A stretch of DNA of 48,378 nt. Source: Alphaproteobacteria bacterium. GTDB lineage: Bacteria > Pseudomonadota > Alphaproteobacteria > Rhodobacterales > Rhodobacteraceae. Numbering within the stretch: position 1 is the stretch's first letter; each line of letters opens with the position of its first letter. The notes beneath the pieces are model-generated. The model was not told where the DNA came from, ran no database searches, and saw only the letters and a program-made list of their open reading frames with translations. The stretch is taken from the NCBI GenBank assembly GCA_030148665.1, contig JASBSZ010000043.1, forward strand, positions 1 to 48,378. The letters are read 5' to 3'. This document shows, in pieces, positions 17,501-25,353 of the stretch. The translations under genes were made by a program, and so were the position numbers.

Positions 17501-18035
17501 GGTCGAGGCGATTGCAAAGCTGCGCACCGGCATTGCAAACCTCAACCGCGAGGGGCGCGAACGTCTGCTGGCGGCCTTCGATCAGGTGAACCGCAATTTC
17601 GAGATCCTGTTCCGTCACCTGTTCGGCGGCGGCGAGGCCAAGCTGGTGCTGGTCGAAAGCGATGATCCGTTAGAGGCCGGCCTTGAAATCATGTGTCAGC
17701 CACCGGGCAAGAAGCTGTCCACGCTTAGCCTGCTTTCGGGTGGAGAACAGACCCTGACAGCGCTGGCGTTGATCTTTGCCGTATTTCTGGCCAACCCGGC
17801 GCCGATCTGTGTGCTGGACGAGGTCGATGCGCCGCTGGATGACGCCAATGTCACGCGGTTCTGCGACCTGCTGGATGAAATGACCCGGCGCACAAATACG
17901 CGTTTCCTGATCATTACCCACCACGCCGTGACCATGGCGCGCATGGATCGCCTGTTCGGCGTGACCATGGTCGAGCAGGGCGTCAGCCAGCTGGTTTCGG
18001 TTGACCTCAGCCGGGCGGAACAGATGGTTGCCTGA
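14580..18035 (+). CDS. smc: Chromosome segregation protein SMC
   Basis: SMC is the ATP-driven DNA-loop extruder that compacts and separates chromosomes with ScpA and ScpB, which are not in this window. The likely start is TTG at 14580 (LQFTRLRLTGFKSFVDPTDL), which aligns with the family N-terminus; the longer frame from 14523 adds 19 unrelated residues. The product has 1151 residues: Walker A GPNGCGKSN (31-39), long coiled coils very rich in alanine and glutamate, a hinge around residues 500-600, and a C-terminal head with LSLLSGGEQTLTALAL and the Walker B region CVLDEVDAPLDD. Its TGA stop abuts the stop codon of the opposite gene directly. Confidence 0.96.
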   Translation: MQFTRLRLTGFKSFVDPTDLLIAPGLTGVVGPNGCGKSNLLEALRWVMGENRARAMRGSGMEDVIFAGAASRPARNFAEVALILDNSDRTAPSGFNDSDTLEIIRRITRDAGSAYKANGKDVRARDVQMLFADASTGAHSPALVRQGQISELINAKPKARRRILEEAAGISGLYARRHEAELKLNAAETNLLRVEDVLEQLQGQLNTLARQARQAARYRKIGEELRRAEGLLLYRRWREADHALAAAQEELRRLTTEAAQAQAAVTAASRARVQAEDKVPPLREEETISAAILQRLLVERDSLDDQERRAVENIKALRARITQLTHDIERETGLNKDAVETIERLEWEKAALEKASVGFDDKLADATRAAQNAAAALQEQEANLARLTEDVARLAARHQSANRLLADGRTTLAKNEAEADKAAQAARTAQADLEAAQQRLKQASAARVEAEQQAAAAETALIEAERARAAKQAQEAEARAERSEAEGEASALRAEVNALTRLVARDQTEQAQILDECRVEKGFEAAFGAALGDDLRTAEAEGDQESGWASLPDYDHAQPLPAGVEPLASHVSVPGVLARRMSQVGIIDRQDGARLQPLLQPGQRLVSREGDLWRWDGLRMAAEDTPSTAALRLQQINRLEELNAALAAAESRVATARESHARVSEELAALTEADRLCRQQRRAADEALTAASRAASKAEADQSIALSRLETATLAVKRHEEEARANREMMREAEEMVASLENLDEARARVEAVRVAVEAARMNMISKRAMADELRREGEARLRRSQEIIKEISGWKYRLETADKRITELHERKTASETELAEATVAPEEIAAKRAQIAEAIKVAESRKAEASNALSVAEAQLRQATEAERAAERRAADAREARARADAMVDAARVQVETAAARIDEELGVAPETLLELLEGDPDRMPSSEQIEMDVARLRRQRDALGAVNLRAEEDAREVQEESDTLTTEKADLVEAIAKLRTGIANLNREGRERLLAAFDQVNRNFEILFRHLFGGGEAKLVLVESDDPLEAGLEIMCQPPGKKLSTLSLLSGGEQTLTALALIFAVFLANPAPICVLDEVDAPLDDANVTRFCDLLDEMTRRTNTRFLIITHHAVTMARMDRLFGVTMVEQGVSQLVSVDLSRAEQMVA

Positions 18036-19223
18036 TCACAGCCGGTCAAGCAGCGCGCGCGTCGGCCATGAATCGGCCGGCAGGCCCAGCCTGATCTGTT
18101 CGGCCTGAACGGCGGCGCGGGTGCGGGCGCCAAGGATGCCGTCGATCTTGCCGACCTCATAGCCGCGCGCCTGCAGCTTGCGTTGCAGCAGTTTCATTTC
18201 CTTGCCCGAAAGGCCGGGTTCAGGGTTGCCGGGGTCGAACGGTGGCGCACCTGCCAGACGGGTGGCGAAATAGGCGGCTGTCGTCACATAGACATAGGAC
18301 TGGTTCCACTCGAAATAGACGTCGAAATTCGGAAACGCCATGAAGGCCGGCCCCTTGCGGCCCTGCGGCAGGATGATGGCTGCCTTGAAATTGCCGCCGG
18401 GCAGGGGGACGGCACGGGCGCGCACGCCAAGGCGCCGCCATTCCGATACCGTCTTGCGGTGGGTCAGCCCGGTTTCGCGCCAGCGCAGGGTTTGCGGGAT
18501 CTTGACCTCGATCAGCCAGGGCTCGTTTGCGCGCCAGCCCATGTCACGCAGCATGCGGGCCGCCGTCATGATAGCATCCGGTGCGCTGGTTTTCATCCGC
18601 ACATGCCCGTCGCCATCGCCATCGACACCGCGTTTCAGGATATCTTCGGGCAGGATCTGAACCATGCCGATCTCGCCTGCCCAGGCGCCGGTCGTGGTGG
18701 CCGGGTCGAAATCTCCACGCTTGAACAGTTCCAGCGCGGCAAAGATCTGCGGGCGGAACAGCTCGGGGCGGCGGCAGTCATGGGCCAGTGTCACAAGGGC
18801 GTTGAGCGTGTTGAAATTGCCCTGCACCTTGCCATAGTCGGTTTCCAGCGCCCAGAAGGCCAGAATGACCGCCGGATCGACCCCGTATTCGCGCTGTGCC
18901 CGCACCAGAACACGCGCGTATTTCTTTGCGTTCCTGCGCCCGTTCACCATCCGGTTCTTTGAAATCACCCGACGGGCGAAATCGGTAAATGTCATGCGGA
19001 ACACGCCTTGCGCGCGGTCCATGCGGATGACCTTGGGGTCCAGCTGGGCGGTTTGGAAGAAACGGTTGACCAGCGGGCGCGAATAGCCCTGCGAGATGGC
19101 CTCGGATTTGAGATTTTGCACGAACTGTCCGAAATCGCCGCCGCAGGGGGCAGGGGTTTGTGCCTGAAGGGAAAGTGATGTCAGGGAAAACAGGAATGCC
19201 GTCAATAACGGGAAACGCATCAT
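18036..19223 (-). CDS. Lytic murein transglycosylase, MltB type, with peptidoglycan-binding domain
   Basis: This enzyme cleaves the glycan strands of peptidoglycan in the periplasm. The start at 19223 (MMRFPLLTAFLFSLTSLSLQ) gives 395 residues with a clear signal peptide ending near AQA and a GAGG ribosome site; the open frame extends 140 codons further upstream but only as a shadow of serA. The MltB-like domain (about residues 30-325) contains the probable catalytic glutamate in FWALETDYGKVQGNFNTL and the motif GAWAGEIGMVQILP. A PG_binding_1 domain follows (about 335-395: LQRKLQARGYEVGKIDGILG). Exact membership within the MltB families is uncertain. It lies downstream of serA after a terminator. 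Confidence 0.92.
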   Translation of the reverse strand: MMRFPLLTAFLFSLTSLSLQAQTPAPCGGDFGQFVQNLKSEAISQGYSRPLVNRFFQTAQLDPKVIRMDRAQGVFRMTFTDFARRVISKNRMVNGRRNAKKYARVLVRAQREYGVDPAVILAFWALETDYGKVQGNFNTLNALVTLAHDCRRPELFRPQIFAALELFKRGDFDPATTTGAWAGEIGMVQILPEDILKRGVDGDGDGHVRMKTSAPDAIMTAARMLRDMGWRANEPWLIEVKIPQTLRWRETGLTHRKTVSEWRRLGVRARAVPLPGGNFKAAIILPQGRKGPAFMAFPNFDVYFEWNQSYVYVTTAAYFATRLAGAPPFDPGNPEPGLSGKEMKLLQRKLQARGYEVGKIDGILGARTRAAVQAEQIRLGLPADSWPTRALLDRL

Positions 19224-19284
19224 ATGCCTCGTTGAAATGCCAGGTGGGAAAGAAACTAGCAGGCTGTCGAGACAGGGCAAGGGA

Positions 19285-19318
19285 AAGTGTCTCCGCCTGA
19301 CGGCAGGCGGAGACACTT
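19285..19318 (-). terminator. Terminator of the serC-serA direction
   Basis: A perfect 15-bp stem (19285-19299 with 19304-19318) has a four-base loop. On the reverse strand it is followed by TTTCCCTTGCCC. It lies 11 bases after the serA stop and separates serA from the transglycosylase gene. Confidence 0.85.
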
Positions 19319-19329
19319 CTGATTGATCC

Positions 19330-20925
19330 TCAATCCACGTCGAATTCCAGCGGACGGATGCGGTTGAACTTGCCCGTTTCGTGCAGCTTGGCGATGACGT
19401 CGTCGGAAACGGGCTGATCGACGTAAAGCAGGGCAATGGCATCCTTGCCGACATCGCTGCGGCCGAGGGTAAAGTTGGCGATGTTGACACCGTTTTCACC
19501 CAGCACGCCGCCGAGAACACCGATAATGCCGGGCACGTCCTTGTTGGTGGTGTACAGCATGTGGCGCCCCACCTCGGCGTCGATGGTGATGCCATTGATC
19601 TGGATGAAACGCGGCTTCTTGTCGGAAAACACGGTTCCGGCAATGGTGCGCTCGGTTGTCGGGGTCTTGACCGTCAGCTTGACGTAGGAATCGAACACGC
19701 CCGATTTTTCCTGTGTGGTGGTCGAGATGTTGATTCCGCGCTCCTTGGCGACGACCGGGGCCGAAACCATGTTCACATCCGGGTTGGCCGCCGCCATGAC
19801 GCCAGCAATCGCCGCGGCATTGATGGCGCCCGTGTTCATTTCGGCCACGGCGCCGTCATACAGGATGTTGATGGCTTCGATCGGCTCGTCGGTCATCTGG
19901 CCGACAAAGGCGCCCAGATGCTGGGCCAGCTTGACGAAGGGGGCCAGGATGGGGGCCTCTTCGGCGCTGATCGAGGGCATGTTGATGGCGTTGGTGACCG
20001 CGCCGTTCAGCAGGTAATCCGACATCTGTTCGGCCACCTGGATGGCGACGTTTTCCTGTGCCTCGGTCGTGGCGGCGCCCAGATGCGGGGTGCACACGAC
20101 ATTGGGCAGGCCGAAAACCGGGCTGTCCTTGGCGGGCTCGACCTCGAACACGTCCAGTGCCGCACCGGCGACGTGGCCCGACTTGATGGCCTCGGCAAGG
20201 GCAGCCTCGTCAACCAGGCCGCCGCGGGCGGCATTGATGATGCGCACGCCCTTCTTGGTCTTGGCGATGGCGTCGGCGTTCAGGATCATGCGGGTCTTGT
20301 CGGTCAGCGGCACATGCAGGGTAATGAAATCGGCGTTTGCCAGCAGCTCGTCCAGCTCGACCTTGTTGACGCCCAGGGCCTCGGCGCGTTCTTCCGAAAG
20401 ATAGGGGTCATAGGACATGACCTTCATCTTCAGGCCCTGCGCCCGGTCAGCCACGATCGAGCCGATATTGCCGCAGCCGATCAGGCCCAGCGTCTTGCTG
20501 GTGACCTCGACGCCCATGAAGCGGGATTTTTCCCATTTTCCGGCCTGGGTCGAGGCATTGGCCTCGGGGATCTGGCGGGCCAGCGACATCATCAGGGTGA
20601 TCGCGTGTTCGGCGGTGGTGATCGAGTTGCCGAACGGCGTGTTCATCACGATCACGCCCTTGCGGCTGGCGGCGGGGATGTCGATGTTGTCAACGCCGAT
20701 GCCAGCGCGGCCGATGACCTTGAGACGTTCGGCATTGCGCAGGATCTTTTCGGTGACCTTGGTGGCCGAACGGATGGCGAGGCCGTCATAGTCGCCGATG
20801 ATTTTCAGCAGCTCGGCCTTGTCCTTGCCGACCTCGGGGCGGAAATCCACCTCGATGCCGTTCTTGCGGAAGATTTCCACAGCCGTCGGGCTGAGCTTGT
20901 CGGATACGAGTACCTTGGGTGCCAT
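19330..20925 (-). CDS. serA: D-3-phosphoglycerate dehydrogenase
   Basis: SerA oxidises 3-phosphoglycerate to 3-phosphohydroxypyruvate with NAD+, the first step of serine synthesis. The start MAPKVLVSDKLSPTAVEIF, preceded by AGAAAGGG, gives 531 residues, the length of the long (two-extra-domain) form. Seen in order: substrate domain, NAD-binding IGCGNIGSIVADRAQG, catalytic segments INAARGGLVDEAALAEA and TPHLGAATTEAQENVA, an intervening domain, and a C-terminal ACT domain (MLYTTNKDVPGIIGVLGGVL) that usually gives serine feedback control. It is downstream of serC on the same strand; 150 bases with a hairpin repeat lie between them. Confidence 0.97.
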   Translation of the reverse strand: MAPKVLVSDKLSPTAVEIFRKNGIEVDFRPEVGKDKAELLKIIGDYDGLAIRSATKVTEKILRNAERLKVIGRAGIGVDNIDIPAASRKGVIVMNTPFGNSITTAEHAITLMMSLARQIPEANASTQAGKWEKSRFMGVEVTSKTLGLIGCGNIGSIVADRAQGLKMKVMSYDPYLSEERAEALGVNKVELDELLANADFITLHVPLTDKTRMILNADAIAKTKKGVRIINAARGGLVDEAALAEAIKSGHVAGAALDVFEVEPAKDSPVFGLPNVVCTPHLGAATTEAQENVAIQVAEQMSDYLLNGAVTNAINMPSISAEEAPILAPFVKLAQHLGAFVGQMTDEPIEAINILYDGAVAEMNTGAINAAAIAGVMAAANPDVNMVSAPVVAKERGINISTTTQEKSGVFDSYVKLTVKTPTTERTIAGTVFSDKKPRFIQINGITIDAEVGRHMLYTTNKDVPGIIGVLGGVLGENGVNIANFTLGRSDVGKDAIALLYVDQPVSDDVIAKLHETGKFNRIRPLEFDVD

Positions 20926-20983
20926 GATGTGGCCCTTTCTTTCGATTGTCTGTGTTGTTCTTGTCCGGGGTGCAATCCCGGAC

Positions 20984-21046
20984 AGCGCCCGCCCCGCCCC
21001 CCAGGCGGGCGCTTTCGCACCCACCTCGGGGCGTGCGCCGTCCTCG
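20984..21046. repeat. Dispersed intergenic hairpin repeat, copy B
   Basis: A perfect 10-bp stem (20984-20993 with 21004-21013) is followed by TTCGCACCCACCTCGGGGCG and TCCTCG. It aligns with the element at 2040-2101 over its whole length with small differences. It lies between serC and serA and may affect their relative expression. Confidence 0.6.
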
Positions 21047-21075
21047 CGTTGGGGCGAAACGGTAATGTCAGGCTG

Positions 21076-22239
21076 TCAGATAGCCGCCTTTTCCTGTGCA
21101 AAGGCCCAGTTCAGCCAGGGCAACAGGGCCTTCAGATCGCCTTCTTCGACGGTGCCGCCGGTCCAGATGCGCAGGCCCGGAGGGGCATCGCGGTAGGATC
21201 CGATATCCAGCGCCGCGCCCTCGGCCTCCAGCCGGGTGGCCAGCGCCTTGGCAAATGCCGCCTGTGCCGCATCACTCAGCGCCGTCACCGCAGGATCAAC
21301 GATCTTGAGGCACACCGAGGTGTTCGAGCGCGTCGCCGCGTCAACAGGCAGGAAATCGACCCAGTCGGTCTGGGCCACGAACTCCTCGATCACGGCAAGG
21401 TTGGTGTTGGCCTTGGCGACCAGCCCTTTCAGCCCGCCCTGCGCACGTGCCCAGTCAAGCGCAACAAGGTAATCCTCGACCGCCAGCATGCTGGGCGTGT
21501 TGATCGTGGCGCCGGTGAATATGCCCTCGATCAGCTTGCCGCCCTTGGTCATGCGAAAGATCTTGGGCAGCGGCCATGCGGGGGTATGGCTTTCCAGCCG
21601 TTCGACGGCCCGCGGGCTGAGGATCAGCATGCCGTGGGCCGCCTCGCCGCCCAGCACCTTCTGCCAGGAAAAGGTGGTGACATCCAGCTTGTCCCAGGGC
21701 AGTTCCTGCGCGAATACGGCGGATGTGGCGTCACAGATGGTCAGCCCGGCGCGGTCATCGGCGATCCAGTCGCCGTTCGGTACGCGCACGCCACTGGTGG
21801 TGCCGTTCCATGTGAAAACAACGTCGTCATTGAAATCGACTGCCGACAGGTCGGGAAGTTCCCCGTAATCGGCCTCAAGCACGGTCGCGTCCAGCTTGAG
21901 CTGCTTGTTGACGTTTGTCACCCAGCCCTTGCCAAAGCTTTCCCAGGCCAGCATGGTCACGCCGCGCGCGCCCAAAAGCGACCACAGCGCCATTTCGACG
22001 GCGCCGGTATCGGATGCCGGCACGATGCCGATCTTGTAGTCAGCGGGGATGCCCAGCAATTCGCGGGTGGTTTCGATGGCGTCCTTCAGCTTGGCCTTGC
22101 CGATCTTGGCGCGGTGCGAGCGCCCATGAGCAGCATCGGACAACAGGTCGAGGTTCCAGCCTTTCGGCTTGGTGCATGGACCAGAAGAAAAACGGGGATT
22201 TGCCGGCAGGATCGCCGGTCTTTCATAAGTCGCAGTCAT
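21076..22239 (-). CDS. serC: Phosphoserine aminotransferase
   Basis: SerC is a PLP enzyme converting 3-phosphohydroxypyruvate to phosphoserine with glutamate as donor. The product has 387 residues and starts [20 protein letters not shown]. The PLP lysine is in [18 protein letters not shown] (about residue 194), preceded by the PLP-ring aspartate in [10 protein letters not shown]. The sequence is of the alphaproteobacterial SerC type. GAGAGG stands five bases before the ATG and lies inside a small predicted hairpin, so translation may be controlled. It is divergent from serB. Confidence 0.97.
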   Translation of the reverse strand: MTATYERPAILPANPRFSSGPCTKPKGWNLDLLSDAAHGRSHRAKIGKAKLKDAIETTRELLGIPADYKIGIVPASDTGAVEMALWSLLGARGVTMLAWESFGKGWVTNVNKQLKLDATVLEADYGELPDLSAVDFNDDVVFTWNGTTSGVRVPNGDWIADDRAGLTICDATSAVFAQELPWDKLDVTTFSWQKVLGGEAAHGMLILSPRAVERLESHTPAWPLPKIFRMTKGGKLIEGIFTGATINTPSMLAVEDYLVALDWARAQGGLKGLVAKANTNLAVIEEFVAQTDWVDFLPVDAATRSNTSVCLKIVDPAVTALSDAAQAAFAKALATRLEAEGAALDIGSYRDAPPGLRIWTGGTVEEGDLKALLPWLNWAFAQEKAAI

Positions 22240-22330
22240 GGTATCCTCTCAGATATGCGCCCCTCGTTGGGGAGGGGTGTCCCGCCGCCGGAGCTAAAGG
22301 TTTGTTCGTGCTGGATCAAGGGGAAATTTG
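22240..22330 (-). promoter_or_regulatory. Structured 5' leader of serC (possible serC RNA motif)
   Basis: On the reverse strand the leader forms a 6-bp hairpin (22272-22277 with 22260-22265) and then a short hairpin TATC-TGAGAG-GATA (22255-22242) whose loop and stem hold the serC ribosome site. A conserved serC RNA motif is known upstream of serC in Alphaproteobacteria and occupies this place. I judged this from position and folding by eye only. Confidence 0.45.
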
Positions 22331-22396
22331 CGTGTAAGCGGCATTTGTTGCCCCGAAACCGACATGGGGCGCCGGTCATGACAGGAAGTTCGCGCG

Positions 22397-23290
22397 ATGT
22401 ATGTTGCCACGCTAATGACAAACCCGGCCGAGCCGGTTCTGACGGTCGGCAATGTGCTGACCTATCACGATCAGTTGAAGGGTGGCGAATTCCGCTGGCT
22501 TCAGGATGGGGTGGCCTGCGAATTTCCCATTCCCGAGCGCCCCGCCAATGAACGCCAGATCTGGCAGAGCCTGCAGGACCGTGGCGTCGATCTGGTCATC
22601 CAGCCCGCCCGAGGGCGACGGAAAAAGATGCTGCTGGCCGATATGGACAGCACCATGATTCAGCAGGAATGTCTGGATGAGCTGGCCGACGAGGCCGGCT
22701 TTGGCGAACGGGTTGCGGCGATAACGGCCCGCGCCATGAATGGCGAGCTGGTGTTCGAGGACGCGTTGCGCGAGCGGGTTGCGCTGCTCAGGGGGCTTTC
22801 CGAGGATGTGATCGACCGGGTGCTGGAAAACAGGATCACCCCGGCGCCCGGTGCGGTCGAACTGGTCGCAACGATGCGCAGGAGCGGTGCCTATACGGCG
22901 CTGGTATCCGGGGGGTTCACCGATTTTACCGAGGCCATCGCCCACGGGTTGGGCTTTGACGAAAACCGGGCGAACCGGCTGGAGATCGTTGACGGGGTGC
23001 TGACCGGGCAGGTCATCGAGCCGATTCTCGGCCGCGATGCCAAGGTGCAGGCATTGCACGAGATCACTGCCCGGCTGGGGATTTTGCCCGAGGATGTTCT
23101 TGCCGTTGGCGACGGGGCCAATGATCTGGGGATGCTGCAGCTAGCGGGAACCGGGGTTGCCATGCACGCCAAACCGGCAGTGGCCGCACAGAGCGACATA
23201 TGCATCAATTTCGCAGACCTTACGGCCTTGCTGTTCATTCAGGGCTATGCGCGCGAGCAGTTCGTCAACGCAAACCTCCGCGTGGTCTGA
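22397..23290 (+). CDS. serB: Phosphoserine phosphatase
   Basis: SerB removes phosphate from phosphoserine, the last step of serine synthesis. It has 297 residues, with an N-terminal extension of about 75 residues and then a HAD-type phosphatase domain: motif I LADMDSTMIQQE (aspartate 82 or nearby as nucleophile), motif II VSGGFTDF, and motif III VGDGANDLGMLQLAG. AGGAAG lies before the ATG. It is divergent from serC, with 157 bases between, so the complete pathway serA-serC-serB is clustered. Confidence 0.96.
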   Translation: MYVATLMTNPAEPVLTVGNVLTYHDQLKGGEFRWLQDGVACEFPIPERPANERQIWQSLQDRGVDLVIQPARGRRKKMLLADMDSTMIQQECLDELADEAGFGERVAAITARAMNGELVFEDALRERVALLRGLSEDVIDRVLENRITPAPGAVELVATMRRSGAYTALVSGGFTDFTEAIAHGLGFDENRANRLEIVDGVLTGQVIEPILGRDAKVQALHEITARLGILPEDVLAVGDGANDLGMLQLAGTGVAMHAKPAVAAQSDICINFADLTALLFIQGYAREQFVNANLRVV

Positions 23291-23329
23291 GAGCGTCCCG
23301 GGGTTCATGCCGGACCCGCTCCCGAGCGT

Positions 23330-23383
23330 GTGATCCTGCGCCCGGCGCGGCCTTCGGATTTCCCTCAGGCGCGCGCGGCTTTC
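23330..23383 (+). pseudogene. Possible remnant of a GNAT acetyltransferase start
   Basis: From GTG at 23330 the frame reads VILRPARPSDFPQARAAF, which resembles the first residues of GNAT N-acetyltransferases. The resemblance ends after about 18 residues, where the frame runs antisense into the end of the export lipoprotein gene. It could be the stump of a gene cut off when the polysaccharide locus arrived. The match is short, so this is tentative. Confidence 0.3.
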
Positions 23384-23406
23384 TCAGACAGTCGTTGGCA
23401 GAAACG

Positions 23407-24759
23407 TCACTTGATCTTGGCGGCTGCGGCCTGGATGAAAGAGGGCCCGATCTGGCTGATCGCGCGGTTCCATTTGGTGACGGGTTGCTCGGCCACGAAG
23501 ATGATGTCGTTCGGGCGTAGTTCCATGCGGGTCGCAAGCACCATATAGGCAATGTTGCGAGCATCCAGCTGATACGCGGTAACCGTGTCGCCGGGGCGGT
23601 TGGATCTAAGCACGTAAATCTGGCTGACATTGCCCTCACGCGTGGTTATCCCCGAGGCCGAGAACAACGCATCGGCCAGCGATGCCTTGCGATTGAAGGG
23701 CAGCGTGAAACGGCCCTGTCTGGCGACCTCGCCGGCCAGGTAGACATAATCGCGGCTGAGCGCATCAAGCGCGGCCCTGGCCTGAAAATTGGCGCGCTTT
23801 TCCTCAAGTTTTCCCTTGCGGATGCTGATTTCCAGCTGCAGCTGCTGCAACGCCTGTGAACGTGCGGAACTGGACAGCTGCATCAGCTGAATCTGCTGGG
23901 CAAAATAGGCCTCGGCCTTGGTCAGGTCGAATTCGGTATCGATGTAGATGCTGTCGCCATCCTTCAGCAGGATTTTCTGCAATCTTGCGTTCTTCAGGAA
24001 ACGGGTCAGCGGAATCTGATAGAGCTTTCCATCGCGGTAGAGGCGGATGGTGGTGTAATCCTGATCCTTGGCCGTGATACCTCCAGCCAGTTGCAGCGCC
24101 TCGCCCAGATGCAGCGGTTTCAGCGTGATCGGCACCAGGGTCGGTTTGGCAACAGCCCCGCCAACGGCAACGCGCTGCGAGTTGAATTCGGCCACTTCCA
24201 GGCTGAAGGTGGGCGTGATCTGGTTCTTGACCAATGCCTTGAAGATCTCGGCCTCGGCCTCTTCCAGGGTCAGGCCGGCGACGTTGATCCGACCGACATC
24301 GGGAATGGCGATCGACCCGTCATCCTGAACCGTGTAGCCCTGCCGCTTGTTCTGGGCGGCCAGCAGGCCTGTCAGTTGTTCCACGGTCGAGTTGGGGGAG
24401 GGTGTGGCCAGCAGCAGCACATCGGACACGCCGATTCGATAGGGCGTGGGTTTGAGTGCGGGCGGGACACGCATTTCCATCTGCGCCGGCCGGGTTTCGG
24501 GCAGCACAGCAGGTTGGGGCATTTCGGGGACCACCTCGTTCACCGAGGGGACCGAGGTCAGTTGCGTGAATGCCTTTGGCAGGTGTTTGGGCACATAGCG
24601 CGAGCGATTTGCCTCGCGCACGACGGCCGGGGTCAGGGGAACGACCTTGACATTGATTGCCGCACCATCATTGCGGGAAGCCTCTTCCACGGCCGGAGAA
24701 ATGTATGCCGAGCCGCATCCTGCAAGAAAAAGGAAAACAAGCGCCAGATACGGCTTCAT
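23407..24759 (-). CDS. Polysaccharide export outer-membrane lipoprotein (Wza-like), copy 1
   Basis: Wza-type proteins form the outer-membrane exit channel for capsule or exopolysaccharide. The start MKPYLALVFLFLAGCGS has a clear lipoprotein signal with lipobox LAGC, giving 450 residues; a longer in-frame start lacks this. The Poly_export domain begins near YRIGVSDVLLLATPSP and is followed by SLBB-type repeats (GGAVAKPTLVPITLKPLHLG and LAGEVARQGRFTLPFNR). A middle coiled-coil-like stretch (FAQQIQLMQLSSSARSQALQ) lies between them. The C-terminal helix could span the outer membrane as in Wza. It lies downstream of a small exported protein but behind that gene's terminator. Confidence 0.92.
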   Translation of the reverse strand: MKPYLALVFLFLAGCGSAYISPAVEEASRNDGAAINVKVVPLTPAVVREANRSRYVPKHLPKAFTQLTSVPSVNEVVPEMPQPAVLPETRPAQMEMRVPPALKPTPYRIGVSDVLLLATPSPNSTVEQLTGLLAAQNKRQGYTVQDDGSIAIPDVGRINVAGLTLEEAEAEIFKALVKNQITPTFSLEVAEFNSQRVAVGGAVAKPTLVPITLKPLHLGEALQLAGGITAKDQDYTTIRLYRDGKLYQIPLTRFLKNARLQKILLKDGDSIYIDTEFDLTKAEAYFAQQIQLMQLSSSARSQALQQLQLEISIRKGKLEEKRANFQARAALDALSRDYVYLAGEVARQGRFTLPFNRKASLADALFSASGITTREGNVSQIYVLRSNRPGDTVTAYQLDARNIAYMVLATRMELRPNDIIFVAEQPVTKWNRAISQIGPSFIQAAAAKIK

Positions 24760-24841
24760 AGCAGTGCCCCCCAGAAGCAAGACGATGTATTTGGAAAGGA
24801 AATTTGCACAACCGGCAGGGGTTTCACAAGCCCCCAAAAGG

Positions 24842-24870
24842 AAAAGAGCGGGTCATTTGCCCGCTCTTTT
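24842..24870 (-). terminator. Strong bidirectional terminator after small exported protein 1
   Basis: AAAAGAGCGGG (24842-24852) pairs perfectly with CCCGCTCTTTT (24860-24870). The 11-bp stem has A's on one side and T's on the other, so it can act in both directions. It lies 12 bases after the stop of the 76-residue gene and separates it from the export lipoprotein gene. Confidence 0.9.
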
Positions 24871-24882
24871 CGTGATCCGTGA

Positions 24883-25113
24883 TCAGGTGCCCGATGTCGA
24901 GGATGCGATCACAACGACTGTCGTGACGACGATCCCGGTAACCAGGGCACCGGTCCCTGCGGCACCCAACCCGCCGAGCCCGAATGACACCGGCGGTGCG
25001 GCCTGGGTGGATTTTACCACTTTCACCGGCTTGATCTTTTCTCCGGCGGATACGGCCGTTGCCGCCGTAGCTGCCAGGGCGGCAGCTGCCACAAACGGAA
25101 TCAATTTTCTCAT
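24883..25113 (-). CDS. Small exported YjbE/GfcA-like protein 1
   Basis: A 76-residue protein starting MRKLIPFVAAAALAATAATA, with a strong GAGGAG site nine bases upstream. It has a Sec signal peptide (cleavage near VSA), a short basic segment ending VKSTQAAP, then a glycine-rich, hydrophobic stretch (GLGGLGAAGTGALVTGIVVT) and the tail VVVIASSTSGT. Size and plan resemble YjbE and GfcA, the small Ser/Thr/Gly-rich proteins of the E. coli yjbEFGH and gfc loci, but direct similarity is weak. It shares VKSTQAAP and layout with the 99-residue protein at 38562-38861. It has its own promoter and terminator. Function is unknown. Confidence 0.75.
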   Translation of the reverse strand: MRKLIPFVAAAALAATAATAVSAGEKIKPVKVVKSTQAAPPVSFGLGGLGAAGTGALVTGIVVTTVVVIASSTSGT

Positions 25114-25147
25114 CCAATATCTCCTCTCAAGATTGCGCGCGAAAATC

Positions 25148-25175
25148 ACAATAGGCGATCCTGACCGCCTGTCAA
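25148..25175 (-). promoter_or_regulatory. Promoter of small exported protein 1
   Basis: On the reverse strand a perfect -35 TTGACA (25175-25170) and a -10 TATTGT (25153-25148) are separated by 16 bases. The -10 lies 34 bases before the start codon. Confidence 0.65.
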
Positions 25176-25353
25176 CGCAGGGCCGCGTTTCGTGCCGACA
25201 AAAATTACCAGAAGTTGCGGTTGTGTTCCGGTATGTCCCGAAAGGGCAAGACGGGGACAAGCGACTTTCGCATCACATGGCGCCGCGTGAAACCGTGGAA
25301 AGCAGCTTTCCCCACAGGCATTGCGAACAAATGCCGGGCTTGAGGCAGGTCTT

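Noticed and set aside
19224..19643. A 140-residue N-terminal extension of the transglycosylase
   Set aside because: The extension lies over the serA terminator and serA itself. The signal peptide and ribosome site at 19223 give a normal protein.
19381..22551. A 1056-codon open frame antisense to serA and serC and running into serB
   Set aside because: It crosses three genes and their control regions, and the sequence is low in hydrophobic residues and rich in Gly, His, Gln and Asp, typical of antisense shadows.
24883..25113. PEP-CTERM or LPXTG-like sorting signal in the small exported proteins
   Set aside because: Neither small protein has a PEP, VPxxP or LPXTG motif followed by a basic tail. 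The hydrophobic segment is followed by Ser/Thr instead.
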